Source of the DNA: Salinimicrobium catena
GTDB taxonomy: Bacteria > Bacteroidota > Bacteroidia > Flavobacteriales > Flavobacteriaceae
DNA: 64,000 nucleotides
Reading direction: 5' to 3'
Assembly: GCF_900102915.1 (NCBI RefSeq)
Contig: NZ_FNGG01000002.1
Coordinates: 399,097 to 463,096 of the forward strand
Shown here: piece by piece, positions 1 to 9,108 of the stretch
Layout: each line of letters opens with the position of its first letter
Numbering within the stretch: position 1 is the first letter of the stretch
Program-made: the position numbers and the translations under genes
Notes under the pieces: generated by a model
The model's database searches: none
What the model saw: the letters and a program-made list of their open reading frames with translations, nothing else
What the model was told of the DNA's origin: nothing

Positions 1-35
1 ACAAAATAATAATGCCGCAGGTTCCCCCGATGCTT
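1..35. repeat. 35-base direct repeat, copy 1
   Basis: Bases 1-35 recur at 99-133 with one mismatch (T at 10, A at 108). The copy includes the left arm of a small hairpin (CCCCGA, loop TGCT, TCGGGG, about 25-40), whose right arm is absent from copy 2. The repeat unit with its spacer is 98 bases and encloses a terminator. It looks like a partial duplication of a transcript 3' end; function unknown. Confidence 0.75.
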
Positions 36-55
36 CGGGGCTGCCACCCCGACTT

Positions 56-91
56 AAAAAAGGTTCCGTATGGTAATGCGGAGCCTTTTTT
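56..91 (+). terminator. Rho-independent terminator
   Basis: A 12-bp stem (57-68 with 79-90, one G-U pair) has a 10-base loop, and its right arm ends in a T tract. It probably ends a transcript that begins outside the window. The A-rich left side means it could work in both directions. Confidence 0.7.
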
Positions 92-98
92 ATTTTTT

Positions 99-133
99 AC
101 AAAATAAAAATGCCGCAGGTTCCCCCGATGCTT
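99..133. repeat. 35-base direct repeat, copy 2
   Basis: Near-identical copy of bases 1-35 (one mismatch). After base 133 the sequence diverges, so the hairpin that follows in copy 1 is broken here. No coding potential is seen in either copy. Confidence 0.75.
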
Positions 134-266
134 GGTCTGCTACTTCGACAAACATTATTCATTCACTAAAGTGAAAGGTTTTCTATGGCGCAAATCTAAC
201 GCTTGCTTTTAAGCTGCAGGATCTACAAAAAAGGTAGTGCAGGTGCAGCCTGAGAGCTTTGCCGCT

Positions 267-294
267 AAAAAATACCTCTTTAATGGTATTTTTT
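267..294. terminator. Perfect inverted repeat, bidirectional terminator
   Basis: AAAAAATACC (267-276) and GGTATTTTTT (285-294) form a perfect 10-bp stem with an 8-base loop. An A run on one side and a T run on the other fit a terminator working on both strands. It lies in a region (1-548) with no gene that I can support. Confidence 0.7.
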
Positions 295-362
295 CACAAA
301 CTACACCTTTCTATCTTAGCCCCGTTAAATAATTGAGTTAAGCAATTTTTGAGGATCTGTTA

Positions 363-388
363 GGAAGTTCAAGTAGGGGTGAACTTCC
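363..388. other. Perfect hairpin of unknown role
   Basis: GGAAGTTCA (363-371) pairs perfectly with TGAACTTCC (380-388) across an 8-base loop. No T tract follows, so this is not a typical terminator. It could belong to an untranslated RNA or be a protein-binding site. It lies about 160 bases before the LuxR-type gene. Confidence 0.5.
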
Positions 389-454
389 GGTATTTTATTA
401 GGGATAAAATATAGATTCGGTTTTCGATTGCGCCAAAAAGTATTTGACACAAAG

Positions 455-483
455 GCCTTCAGAATTTTTCCGGAGGCTTTTTT
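455..483 (+). terminator. Probable rho-independent terminator
   Basis: GCCTTC (455-460) pairs with GGAGGC (472-477, one G-U pair) and is followed by six Ts. It would separate upstream transcription from the LuxR-type gene at 549. Confidence 0.55.
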
Positions 484-548
484 CTTTCCTCTTTTCGAAA
501 AGCTTCGTTATTTTACTACTCTTAATATAAAATTATAATTTGGAATGT

Positions 549-1367
549 ATGGAAAAGGAACTTAAACAGATCTCAGATTACTGGCAGGAAAAGTACTCCA
601 GTCAGGTGAAAGAATACCGTCCTTTTCAGGTATCTGAGTATTTTAAAAGATTCGCATCCCTTTTCGCCCCCGGCCACTCCTATTTTTATGTGGTTAATAT
701 ATATAACTTTGAACTGGAATATGTTTCAGATTCTGTAAAGGATTTTGTGAGTAAGAGCCTAAGGGAAATTAAATTGCAAGATCTTTTGCAAACAGTGGTC
801 TCCGAAGAGATTGAGAGCGTTAAACTTAAAAGTAAGGTTATAAGTGATTTTTACACCTCATTTTTGAAAAAGGAAGAGGTATGGGCTTATAAGAATATGT
901 TTACCTATCGAATGCTGGACGGGGAAGGAAAGAAAAGGAAAATGCTGTATCAGGCTTTTCCTTTAAGTGTTTTAGAAAATGGAACGCCGGAACATGTTTT
1001 CTGCCTTCAAACCGACGTGTCTCATCTCCAGGTTACAAGTACGAATACTGTTTCTTTTATTCATTTGCACGGTGGAAGATCTTATTTTAATGTTGATATC
1101 TCCCAGGGTAATTTTGATCCAGAAGTGTTAGATGCTGAATACTCAGATTTTTCTACTTTTTTAACCAAAAGAGAAAAGCAAATAGTGAACAGTTTTTCGC
1201 GAGGCTTAAGTGCCGATCAAATTGCAAAGGAACTTAATCTCTCACCTCACACCATTAAAACACATAGAAAAAATATCCTGCGAAAAACCGGATGCACGAA
1301 TACGACCGAACTAGTTGCTAAATGTCTTACCAGCGGAGTGATCTCTCCGGGCCCGAAATTAGTTTAA
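549..1367 (+). CDS. LuxR-type transcriptional regulator with N-terminal sensor region
   Basis: This is a predicted cytosolic DNA-binding regulator. The C-terminal 65 or so residues form a LuxR/GerE helix-turn-helix: TKREKQIV, then a recognition helix region around LSPHTIKTHRKNI. The first 190 or so residues have no receiver domain signature and look PAS-like, so a small ligand or partner may be sensed directly. The frame stays open to a TTG at 540, but the ATG at 549 (MEKELKQ) is a more natural start and gives 272 residues. The gene converges with the response regulator on the other strand, with only 24 bases between stops. The target genes cannot be told from the sequence. The HTH is certain; the PAS-like call is tentative. 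Confidence 0.85.
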   Translation: MEKELKQISDYWQEKYSSQVKEYRPFQVSEYFKRFASLFAPGHSYFYVVNIYNFELEYVSDSVKDFVSKSLREIKLQDLLQTVVSEEIESVKLKSKVISDFYTSFLKKEEVWAYKNMFTYRMLDGEGKKRKMLYQAFPLSVLENGTPEHVFCLQTDVSHLQVTSTNTVSFIHLHGGRSYFNVDISQGNFDPEVLDAEYSDFSTFLTKREKQIVNSFSRGLSADQIAKELNLSPHTIKTHRKNILRKTGCTNTTELVAKCLTSGVISPGPKLV

Positions 1368-1391
1368 GATCAAAGCGAAAAACAGGTTGTA

Positions 1392-1760
1392 CTAAGCTTC
1401 CTTTTTATTTATTGTAGCTTCAATACTTTGCAGAAAGTCATCCACAGAAAAAGGTTTGGCAATAAAATTATTAGCGCCGGCAGAAATACAAACTTCCTGG
1501 GCGCCATCAAAGCCTGACATCATGAGGATTGGAGTTTGGGAGACCCCTTCTGTTTCTCTGATCATATTGCAAACTTCAGTTCCGTCAGTTCCGCTCAACA
1601 ACTTGTCAAGTATTACCAGATCAAATTTTTCTGCCTGAAGTGTTTCGACTGTCTGAGCTGGCACCCTCAAAAGCTTCACGTCATAGCCGTTCATTTCGAG
1701 CTGGTCCTTGAGTATGTCCCCAAGGTTAAAATCGTCTTCAACTAGTAAGATTTTATTCAT
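1392..1760 (-). CDS. Single-domain response regulator (receiver domain only)
   Basis: This CheY-like receiver of 122 residues has no output domain. It shows the acidic pair in LLVEDD, the phosphoacceptor Asp in LVILDKLLSG and the conserved Lys in FIAKPFS. An in-frame ATG at 1874 exists, but the ATG at 1760 gives the standard receiver N-terminus (MNKILLVEDD), and a promoter-like box lies at 1790-1797 inside the longer frame. The gene is divergent from the large hybrid kinase at 2153, which makes that kinase a plausible phosphate donor (inference). With no DNA-binding domain, it would act by protein contact or pass phosphate on. Confidence 0.9.
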   Translation of the reverse strand: MNKILLVEDDFNLGDILKDQLEMNGYDVKLLRVPAQTVETLQAEKFDLVILDKLLSGTDGTEVCNMIRETEGVSQTPILMMSGFDGAQEVCISAGANNFIAKPFSVDDFLQSIEATINKKEA

Positions 1761-2152
1761 ATGAATGTTTTTATTGAATTGATGTCGGTCAAATTTAGGG
1801 GCAACAATCTTTTCAACAGAAATCTCTGAACATCCCAATAGAATAATTTTTTTGGATGCTTTGTCGCTTGCCAAAAGTACTCATAAAACTATAAACTCCA
1901 AGTACGGTCAAATAGACAGAAAACAAAATTATAATCTTAATGTTAAAAAAATTATGTAAAAAGGGGAGTTATCTTCTAAAAGTCAGTGGTATACATTTAT
2001 CCTGTCGTAGGATTCCCGATGTTATCACAAAATTTTTTTACCAGTTTTCACAAAAATTTCACATAGTCTTTAGATATAAAGCCCTTTTTTTACGGTCCAT
2101 TCAGAAAAATCAATGTGATATTCGAATTCAGATAATATAACCCCTTCTTGAA
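1761..2152. other. Divergent intergenic region, AT-rich
   Basis: About 390 bases lie between the response regulator and the hybrid kinase. It holds the minus-strand promoter at 1790-1820. No clear TAnnTTTG box, terminator or RNA gene was found for the kinase side. A 66-codon open frame at 1940-2140 has no domain-like features and is not called. Confidence 0.6.
1790..1820 (-). promoter_or_regulatory. Bacteroidota-type promoter for the response regulator
   Basis: On the minus strand there is a TAAATTTG box (1790-1797, consensus TAnnTTTG). Nineteen bases upstream lies TCTG (1817-1820), a 3-of-4 match to the -33 TTTG element. The predicted transcript start, near 1783, leaves a short leader before the ATG at 1760. 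Confidence 0.5.
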
Positions 2153-5100
2153 ATGGCAAAAAGAACAACATCCCCCAAGACAAAAACAAAAACCACTTCT
2201 CAAAAAGTTACCCCAACCAAACGTCCCATAGTTAAAAAGTCAAAAAGAGTAGCCCATGAGGAAATGTTCAAGGACAGCGATTATGTGCATGAGCAGCTTG
2301 ACAGACTTATATTTGCGTTGGAGGCCTTTAGGGAAGGAGATATTTCTGTTAGACTTTCCAAAGAACGTAATGATAAGTTTGCCGATGTAGCCGAAGCTTA
2401 TAACACGATGGTTGAGATGATTGGGGGTGTAAGTACCGAGGTGTCCCGTATATCACGTGTAGGTGGTATTGAAGGTAACCTTGATGCAAGGGCTGAATTC
2501 AAAGCTTCCAGCGGGGTCTGGAAGGACATGATCGACAACATTAATATTCTTATTGAGGCGATCGCGAAACCGGTACTTGAGGTAAGCCGAATTCTTAACA
2601 GTATTGCAGCAGGAAAACTGGAAGACAAATTTAGTCTTACGGTAACCGGAGATTTCCGGGCCATGGCCGATGTGATCAACCGAACCCTGGGAAGTTTGAA
2701 CATTTTTGCTGAACAGGTTACCCAGGTTGCCCGTGAGGTGGGTGTTGAAGGAAAACTGGGAGGACAGGCAAGTGTACCAAACGTATCCGGAACCTGGAAG
2801 GACCTTACCGATAATGTGAACCAGATGGCGAGTAACCTTACCGAGCAGGTACGGGAGATCGCCGGAGTAACCACAGCGGTGGCCGATGGTGACCTTTCCA
2901 GGAAAATTACCGAAGAAGGAAAAGGTGGGGAAGTACTTGGATTATCGACAACCATTAACCGAATGGTGGACTCCCTGAACATTTTCGCTGCTGAGGTGAC
3001 CAATGTGGCACGTGAGGTGGGTGTTGAAGGAAAACTGGGAGGCCAGGCAAATGTACCAAACGTTGCAGGAACCTGGAAGGATCTTACGGTGAACGTGAAC
3101 ACCATGGCATCTAATCTTACCGCACAGGTAAGGGAGATCGCTGGAGTAGCAACATCGGTAGCGAATGGTGACCTTTCAAAGAAAATATCCATTAACGTAA
3201 AAGGAGAAATCGCGGAATTAAAAGATACTATCAACCAGATGGTGGACTCGCTGAACATCTTCTCTGATGAGGTAACCCGTGTGGCACGTGAGGTGGGAAC
3301 CGAAGGTAAACTGGGAGGACAGGCCGAAGTACCAGATGTGGCCGGAACCTGGAAAGATCTTACCGATAATGTAAATACCATGGCGAGCAACCTGACTAAC
3401 CAGGTAAGGGAGATCGCATCGGTAACGACCGCGGTGGCACAGGGAGATCTTTCGCAAAAGATTACCGAAGAAGGAAAAGGGGGAGAGGTATTGATCCTTT
3501 CCAATACGATCAACAGCATGGTTGATTCCCTGACGTTATTTGCTGCGGAGGTAACTCGTGTGGCCCGTGAGGTAGGTACCGAAGGAAAACTGGGAGGCCA
3601 GGCAACAGTACCGAGTGCGGCAGGAACCTGGAAGGATCTTACAGATAATGTGAATATCATGGCGAGTAACCTTACTACTCAGGTGAGGGAGATCGCCAAC
3701 GTAGCGACCGCGGTGGCCGATGGTGACCTTTCACAAAAGATTACCATTGATGTAAAAGGAGAGATCGCCGAATTGAAAGATACCATTAACCAGATGGTGG
3801 ACTCGCTGAACATCTTTTCTGACGAGGTAACGCGTGTGGCACGTGAGGTGGGTACCGAAGGTATTCTGGGGGGTCAGGCGAAAGTGCCTGATGTAGCGGG
3901 AACCTGGAAAGACCTTACCGATAATGTGAACTACATGGCATCTAATCTTACCACACAGGTAAGGGAGATCGCGAATGTGGCAACCGCGGTTGCCAAAGGT
4001 GACCTGGCACAAAAGATTGCTATTGAAGCCAAAGGGGAGATCGCAGAACTGAAAGAGACCATCAACACGATGGTGGATTCCCTGAACATTTTCTCTGATG
4101 AGGTAACCCGTGTGGCTCGTGAGGTGGGTACCGAAGGTATCCTGGGTGGTCAGGCAGAAGTACCGAACGTAGGTGGTGCCTGGCTGGAACTTACCGAGAA
4201 CGTAAATACCATGGCATCCAATCTTACCACACAGGTGAGGGAAATTGCATCGGTGACCAAAGCGGTGGCAAACGGGGATCTTTCCAAAAAGATTTCCGAA
4301 GAAGAAAAAGGAGGAGAAGTACTGGAGCTCTCTACCATTATCAACACGATGGTGGACTCGCTGAACATTCTTTCTAACGAGGTAACCCGTGTGGCCCGTG
4401 AGGTGGGGACCGAAGGAATGTTGGGTGGTCAGGCAGAAGTGCCTAACGTGGCCGGAGCATGGCTCGATCTTACCGGAAATGTGAATACCATGGCGAGTAA
4501 TCTTACCAGCCAGGTGAGGGAGATCGCCAACGTGGCCACCGCGGTAGCGAACGGGGACCTTTCTCAAAAGATCTCTATTGATGTAAAAGGAGAAATTGCT
4601 GAACTGAAGGATACGATCAACCAGATGGTGGACTCGCTTAACGTTTTTGCCGCGGAAGTAACGCGTGTGGCACGTGAGGTGGGTACCGAAGGTATGCTGG
4701 GAGGTCAGGCAAAAGTGCCGAACGTTGCAGGTACCTGGAAAGGCTTGACCGATAATGTGAACACCATGGCCTCTAACCTTACCACTCAGGTGCGGGAGAT
4801 CGCCTCGGTAACCACTGCGGTTGCGAACGGTGACCTTTCTCAGAAGATTTCTGAACAGGGGAAAGGAGGGGAAGTACTTGAACTCTCTACCACCATTAAC
4901 CGAATGGTGGACGCCCTGAACATTTTTGCAGATGAGGTAACCAACGTGGCACGTGAGGTGGGGACCGAAGGTATTCTTGGTGGACAGGCAGAAGTGCCTA
5001 ACGTGGCCGGATCCTGGAAAGATCTTACCGATAATGTGAACCAGATGGCGAGTAACCTTACCTCTCAGGTACGGGATATTGCGGGAGTATCTACCGCACT

Positions 5101-8092
5101 TGCTCGAGGAGATTTCTCTAGAAAGATCGACGTGGAAGTTAAGGGTGAGGTTCAGGAGCTTAAGAACAACATTAACGCGATGGTGGACTCATTCACCACG
5201 ATTGTGAAAGCCGCCAATACCATTGCAGAAGGTAACTTCTCGATAGAAATGCCGCTTCGTAGTGAGGCCGACCAACTGGGGATCGCTCTAAACTCGATGA
5301 CCGAGAACCTTAAGCGAATTTCTGAAGAGAACGAGAATGAAGCATGGATCAAGACGGGACAGGCGGGGCTTAACGACAGGATGCGTGGAGAGCAGGATCT
5401 GTTGACCCTTTCCAAGAACATCATTTCTTACCTGACCAAATACCTGGACGGCCAGGTGGGTGTAATTTACCTGGCTGAAAAGAATAACGATAAGAAGCAG
5501 TTGAGAATGACCGGCTCTTATGCCTTTACCCATAGAAAATCCCTTAAAACAACTTTCGATTTTGGAGAAGGACTGGTTGGGCAGGCTGCCTCAGAAAAAG
5601 AACCGATCGTACTTTCGGGTATACCTACAGACTATATCAGTGTTTCGTCAGGGCTGGGAGAAAAGACGCCAAGGCATATTCTCGTGCAGCCATTCATGAT
5701 AGATGGCGAGGTAAGAGGAGTCATAGAAATTGGTTCTTTTAAGGCCTTTAATGACAACCAGCTGGAACTGGTACGATCAGTAGGAGAGAACATTGCGATT
5801 ACGACCAACGTATCCCTCGATAGGGAAAAAATGAAAGACCTGCTTGAGGAGTCTCAGCGTCAATCTGAAGAATTATTGAATCAGCAGGAGAAGCTGAAAA
5901 TTCAGAGTCAGGAGTTGCAGATGGCAAATGATGACCTGGAGTCCAAAACCAAGGATCTTGAGATGCAGAAAGAGGATCTGCAGTCAAGCAGGGTTGAAGT
6001 AGAGCGCAAAGCCAAGGAACTGGAGCTTGCCAGTAAGTACAAATCTGAATTCCTGGCCAATATGTCTCATGAGCTGAGAACACCACTTAACAGTCTTCTC
6101 ATACTTTCTAAGGACCTTAGTGATAACCGAAAAGGAAACCTTTATAAAGACCAGCAGAAATCGGCCAGCATTATTTACGAAGGTGGTTTAAACCTGCTTA
6201 ACCTTATTAACGATATTCTGGACCTTTCTAAAGTAGAGGCCGGTAAGCTGCAGATACACCCGGAAGACATCCTTATAGAAAACCTGATAGATAACCTGCA
6301 AAACCAGTTCGAGCCCCTGGCGAAATCGAAAAAGCTTAAATTCACTATTCAGCGGAAGGCAAACGTGCCCGAAAGAATCGTAACAGATGGGCAACGCCTG
6401 GAACAGATTATTAAAAACCTGATTTCTAACGCTATAAAGTTTACGGAAAAAGGCTCGGTAAGCGTGTCTATCTCTAAACCTGGTTCAGGAGTGAATTTCA
6501 GGGAGATCACCCTGCCTCATTCCGAAGTATTGGAAATTGCAGTAAAAGATACCGGAATTGGAATTCCTGAAGCCAAACGAATGATGATCTTTGAGGCCTT
6601 TCAGCAGGCCGAAGGAGGAATTAGCCGCCAGTATGGTGGTACAGGACTAGGATTGACCATCTCCAGGGAACTTTCGCGATTATTGGGAGGAGAGATACAT
6701 ATTGAAAGTACCGAAGGAAAAGGTAGTATTTTCAAAGTCTATGTGCCTACAGATCTTAATAGTGCACCAATCAAAGAGATGGATGATGCGATCTCCTCTT
6801 ATAGCAAGTCAAAGAATTCCATTTCCCAGGAGAGTAAGGTTATTGATTTGGAGAAGGAGAAATCTGAGGACATACCTGAAGCTCATATTCCTGATGACAG
6901 GGATAATTTAAAAGCTTCTGAAAATTCTTTACTGATAATTGATGAAGACAGGTTTTTTGGTCAGTTAGTAAGAAGAGTCGTTCGAAAAGACGGTTACAAA
7001 TTGCTTTTTGCAAAAGATGGTAAAGAAGGAATGAAACTGGCAGCTCAATATCAGCCAAATGGAATATTTCTGAGTGAGCCTTTGCCCGATATGAGAGGGC
7101 TCATTGTTCTGGATCATTTGAAATTCAGTCTGGAAACCAGGCATATTCCGGTCTTTTTCACTTCAGAAGAAGATCATCGACATGAGGCCCTCAGCAAAGG
7201 TGCAATGGGCTTCAGTTTTAAGCCTGTATCCAATAAAGATATTGAGAATACCATCAAAAGGATTGAGAAACTGCACGATTCTCTATCTAAGGAAGTTCTA
7301 ATTGTTGAAGATGATGAGGCGTCTCTTAAAGCCATTAGAAGTACTTTGCAGAATAAGCAGATCAATATTTCTACAGCAGTTACGGGACAGGATGCATTGG
7401 ACACAATTAGGTCTCAAAGATTTGATTGTATCATCCTTGACCTCAAATTACCTGATATAACCGGTTTTGAGGTGCTTAAAAAGCTCAATTCCGGTAAGAA
7501 AGACTTCAACGTACCTGTCGTTGTGTATACCGGTAAAGAGCTCACGAAAAAGGAAGTAAAAGAACTGCATAAATTTGCCGACAGTATCTTGATCAAAGGT
7601 GCTTCTACACCAGAACATCTTTTAGATGAGGTGTCTTTATTCCTGCATAGTGACGAGAACAAACTGTCTTCACGTCAAAAGAAAATAATGGCCGACCTGC
7701 ACAACCCCAAACACCTTTTAAAGGACAAAAAGGTATTGGTGGTAGATGATGATAAGCGTAATTCCTATGCGCTTACCAAAGCCCTTACAGAGTCTGGCAT
7801 GAAGGTGGTCGTTGCGGAAAACGGGAAACTTGCCATTGAGAAATTAGAAGAAGAAAAGGATGTAGATGTGGTGTTGATGGATGTAATGATGCCTGTTATG
7901 AACGGCTATGAGGCCACAACTCAGATCAGGGAATATGATGCCTTTAAGGATCTGCCTATAATTTCGTTGACCGCTAAGGCAATGCCCGAAGACAAGGCCA
8001 AAAGCCTCGAGGCAGGAGCCAATGATTATCTCACTAAACCGGTGAACATTGATAAATTGCTGAACATAGTGCGACTGTGGTTGTACCAGTAG
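2153..8092 (+). CDS. Soluble hybrid histidine kinase with HAMP array, GAF and three receivers
   Basis: This 1979-residue kinase has no signal peptide or membrane segment, so it should be cytosolic. Order: basic N-terminus; a diverged HAMP-type unit (about 95-190); nine near-identical HAMP-type units (193-1024); GAF domain (about 1072-1225); coiled coil; HisKA with phospho-acceptor His1306 in SHELRTP; ATPase with N box (NLISNAIKF, about 1422), DTGIGIP (about 1465) and GGTGLGL (about 1495); then three receivers starting near 1591, 1712 and 1860. Receivers 2 and 3 keep the phosphoacceptor Asp (1763 and 1910). Receiver 1 has Ser1641 there and should not accept phosphate. The layout resembles fungal group III (Nik1-type) osmosensing kinases and their bacterial relatives. 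Input signal unknown. The stand-alone receiver next door is a likely partner. Confidence 0.95.
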   Translation: MAKRTTSPKTKTKTTSQKVTPTKRPIVKKSKRVAHEEMFKDSDYVHEQLDRLIFALEAFREGDISVRLSKERNDKFADVAEAYNTMVEMIGGVSTEVSRISRVGGIEGNLDARAEFKASSGVWKDMIDNINILIEAIAKPVLEVSRILNSIAAGKLEDKFSLTVTGDFRAMADVINRTLGSLNIFAEQVTQVAREVGVEGKLGGQASVPNVSGTWKDLTDNVNQMASNLTEQVREIAGVTTAVADGDLSRKITEEGKGGEVLGLSTTINRMVDSLNIFAAEVTNVAREVGVEGKLGGQANVPNVAGTWKDLTVNVNTMASNLTAQVREIAGVATSVANGDLSKKISINVKGEIAELKDTINQMVDSLNIFSDEVTRVAREVGTEGKLGGQAEVPDVAGTWKDLTDNVNTMASNLTNQVREIASVTTAVAQGDLSQKITEEGKGGEVLILSNTINSMVDSLTLFAAEVTRVAREVGTEGKLGGQATVPSAAGTWKDLTDNVNIMASNLTTQVREIANVATAVADGDLSQKITIDVKGEIAELKDTINQMVDSLNIFSDEVTRVAREVGTEGILGGQAKVPDVAGTWKDLTDNVNYMASNLTTQVREIANVATAVAKGDLAQKIAIEAKGEIAELKETINTMVDSLNIFSDEVTRVAREVGTEGILGGQAEVPNVGGAWLELTENVNTMASNLTTQVREIASVTKAVANGDLSKKISEEEKGGEVLELSTIINTMVDSLNILSNEVTRVAREVGTEGMLGGQAEVPNVAGAWLDLTGNVNTMASNLTSQVREIANVATAVANGDLSQKISIDVKGEIAELKDTINQMVDSLNVFAAEVTRVAREVGTEGMLGGQAKVPNVAGTWKGLTDNVNTMASNLTTQVREIASVTTAVANGDLSQKISEQGKGGEVLELSTTINRMVDALNIFADEVTNVAREVGTEGILGGQAEVPNVAGSWKDLTDNVNQMASNLTSQVRDIAGVSTALARGDFSRKIDVEVKGEVQELKNNINAMVDSFTTIVKAANTIAEGNFSIEMPLRSEADQLGIALNSMTENLKRISEENENEAWIKTGQAGLNDRMRGEQDLLTLSKNIISYLTKYLDGQVGVIYLAEKNNDKKQLRMTGSYAFTHRKSLKTTFDFGEGLVGQAASEKEPIVLSGIPTDYISVSSGLGEKTPRHILVQPFMIDGEVRGVIEIGSFKAFNDNQLELVRSVGENIAITTNVSLDREKMKDLLEESQRQSEELLNQQEKLKIQSQELQMANDDLESKTKDLEMQKEDLQSSRVEVERKAKELELASKYKSEFLANMSHELRTPLNSLLILSKDLSDNRKGNLYKDQQKSASIIYEGGLNLLNLINDILDLSKVEAGKLQIHPEDILIENLIDNLQNQFEPLAKSKKLKFTIQRKANVPERIVTDGQRLEQIIKNLISNAIKFTEKGSVSVSISKPGSGVNFREITLPHSEVLEIAVKDTGIGIPEAKRMMIFEAFQQAEGGISRQYGGTGLGLTISRELSRLLGGEIHIESTEGKGSIFKVYVPTDLNSAPIKEMDDAISSYSKSKNSISQESKVIDLEKEKSEDIPEAHIPDDRDNLKASENSLLIIDEDRFFGQLVRRVVRKDGYKLLFAKDGKEGMKLAAQYQPNGIFLSEPLPDMRGLIVLDHLKFSLETRHIPVFFTSEEDHRHEALSKGAMGFSFKPVSNKDIENTIKRIEKLHDSLSKEVLIVEDDEASLKAIRSTLQNKQINISTAVTGQDALDTIRSQRFDCIILDLKLPDITGFEVLKKLNSGKKDFNVPVVVYTGKELTKKEVKELHKFADSILIKGASTPEHLLDEVSLFLHSDENKLSSRQKKIMADLHNPKHLLKDKKVLVVDDDKRNSYALTKALTESGMKVVVAENGKLAIEKLEEEKDVDVVLMDVMMPVMNGYEATTQIREYDAFKDLPIISLTAKAMPEDKAKSLEAGANDYLTKPVNIDKLLNIVRLWLYQ
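2729..5224 (+). repeat. Nine tandem coding repeats (276/279 bases) of the HAMP array
   Basis: Each unit begins at an Ala-Arg-Glu-Val-Gly motif and ends after the following linker helix. Two unit types occur. Type A (93 codons) carries a KGGEVL segment; type B (92 codons) carries KGEIAEL or a variant. The order is A-B-A-B-B-A-B-A-B: codon positions 193 and 933 for the first and ninth units match exactly the sum of these lengths. Units are similar enough at DNA level for recombination to change their number. Confidence 0.9.
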
Positions 8093-8152
8093 AATTAAGT
8101 TGAGTTTACTTTAGTTTGAAACTGAAGAGGATCAAGTTAGTACAATGAAAGA

Positions 8153-8187
8153 GACCGGGCAGACTCAGTTTGTCCGGTCTTTATTTT
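8153..8187 (+). terminator. Rho-independent terminator after the hybrid kinase
   Basis: GACCGGGCA (8153-8161) pairs with TGTCCGGTC (8171-8179, one G-U pair) across a 9-base loop and is followed by a T-rich stretch. It lies 60 bases after the kinase stop codon. Confidence 0.8.
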
Positions 8188-8286
8188 GAACAGGCTGTTC
8201 TTTGATCAAATTACCTATCCAGATTTTAACGAAGGGCACAATGCTGAATCGGCTGAATTTCTTAAATTTAGAACAAACCGATTTTC

Positions 8287-9102
8287 TTGAACACAGAACC
8301 ATTACTTCAGTCCAAATTCGATTCCCTTCAATGTTGTGTCTTGATCCCTACCTATAATAACGCGAAAACCTTAAAGCGGGTTCTTGAGGGAGTGTTGAAC
8401 TATACAGCCAATATAATTGTGGTGAATGACGGCTCTACAGATCACACCCCCAAAGTTCTTCATGCTTATAATCAGCTGCAGGTGATCGATCTGCCTAGAA
8501 ACAAAGGCAAGGGAAATGCACTAAGGACAGGTTTTGAAGCAGCTGCAGAAGCAGGTTATGAATATGCCATTACCATGGATTCAGACGGACAACATTTTCC
8601 CGACGATCTTCCAGTTTTTCTTAATGCTCTTGAGGAAAAGGCTCCAAACGACCCCGAACTACTGGTGATCGGTTCCCGAAAAATGGATGATCCCTCCGTT
8701 CCCCAAAAAAGCAGTTTTGGCAACCGATGTTCCAGTTTCTGGTATTGGGTCGAAACAGGTGTCAAGTTGCAGGATACCCAATGTGGTTACCGGCTTTATC
8801 CTGTAAGAACTGTAAATCAATTAGATCTTTTTACCAGTAGATTTGAACTGGAGATTGAGGTGATAGTAAAGGCAGCCTGGGAGGGTGTGGAGGTAAAGAA
8901 CCTTCCGGTAAAGGTGTTGTATGATCCAGACGAAAGGGTTACCCATTTTAAACCTTTTCGTGATGTAGCCAGGATCACCCTTTTGAATATATGGTTCGTG
9001 GGGATCGCTCTTTTTTATATTCTTCCCAGGAACATCTTCAGAAAGATCAATGGGGGTATGGCAGGAAAAGAGTTTTCTGATACCAAACTTCCGCTGGAAT
9101 AA
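8287..9102 (+). CDS. Family 2 glycosyltransferase (dolichyl-phosphate-mannose-synthase-like)
   Basis: This GT-A fold transferase uses a nucleotide sugar. The N-terminal VLIPTYNNA and IVVNDGSTD strands and the MDSDGQH motif (the DxD metal/nucleotide site) are typical of the DPM1/polyprenyl-phosphate group. A hydrophobic C-terminal segment (LLNIWFVGIALFYILP) suggests membrane association. It would transfer a sugar to a lipid carrier or to a lipid or polysaccharide; acceptor unknown. No ATG is available: a stop codon at 8269 leaves the TTG at 8287 as the only common start, giving 271 residues. It stands alone between a terminator and a convergent operon. Confidence 0.85.
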   Translation: MNTEPLLQSKFDSLQCCVLIPTYNNAKTLKRVLEGVLNYTANIIVVNDGSTDHTPKVLHAYNQLQVIDLPRNKGKGNALRTGFEAAAEAGYEYAITMDSDGQHFPDDLPVFLNALEEKAPNDPELLVIGSRKMDDPSVPQKSSFGNRCSSFWYWVETGVKLQDTQCGYRLYPVRTVNQLDLFTSRFELEIEVIVKAAWEGVEVKNLPVKVLYDPDERVTHFKPFRDVARITLLNIWFVGIALFYILPRNIFRKINGGMAGKEFSDTKLPLE

Positions 9103-9108
9103 GGAATT

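Noticed and set aside
1-133. CRISPR array or tRNA at the window start
   Set aside because: Only two repeat copies with an unlike spacer, no third copy, and no cloverleaf or conserved tRNA arms.
1761-1874. N-terminal extension of the single-domain response regulator
   Set aside because: The receiver begins at the ATG at 1760, and a promoter-like box lies within the extension.
1940-2140. 66-codon open frame upstream of the hybrid kinase
   Set aside because: AT-rich, no recognisable motif or promoter; composition fits a chance frame in an intergenic region.
2398-4567. Long minus-strand open frames (up to 420 codons) opposite the kinase repeats
   Set aside because: They are mirror images of the repeated HAMP-coding DNA: low-complexity, repeating translations with no domain, inside a clear gene on the other strand.
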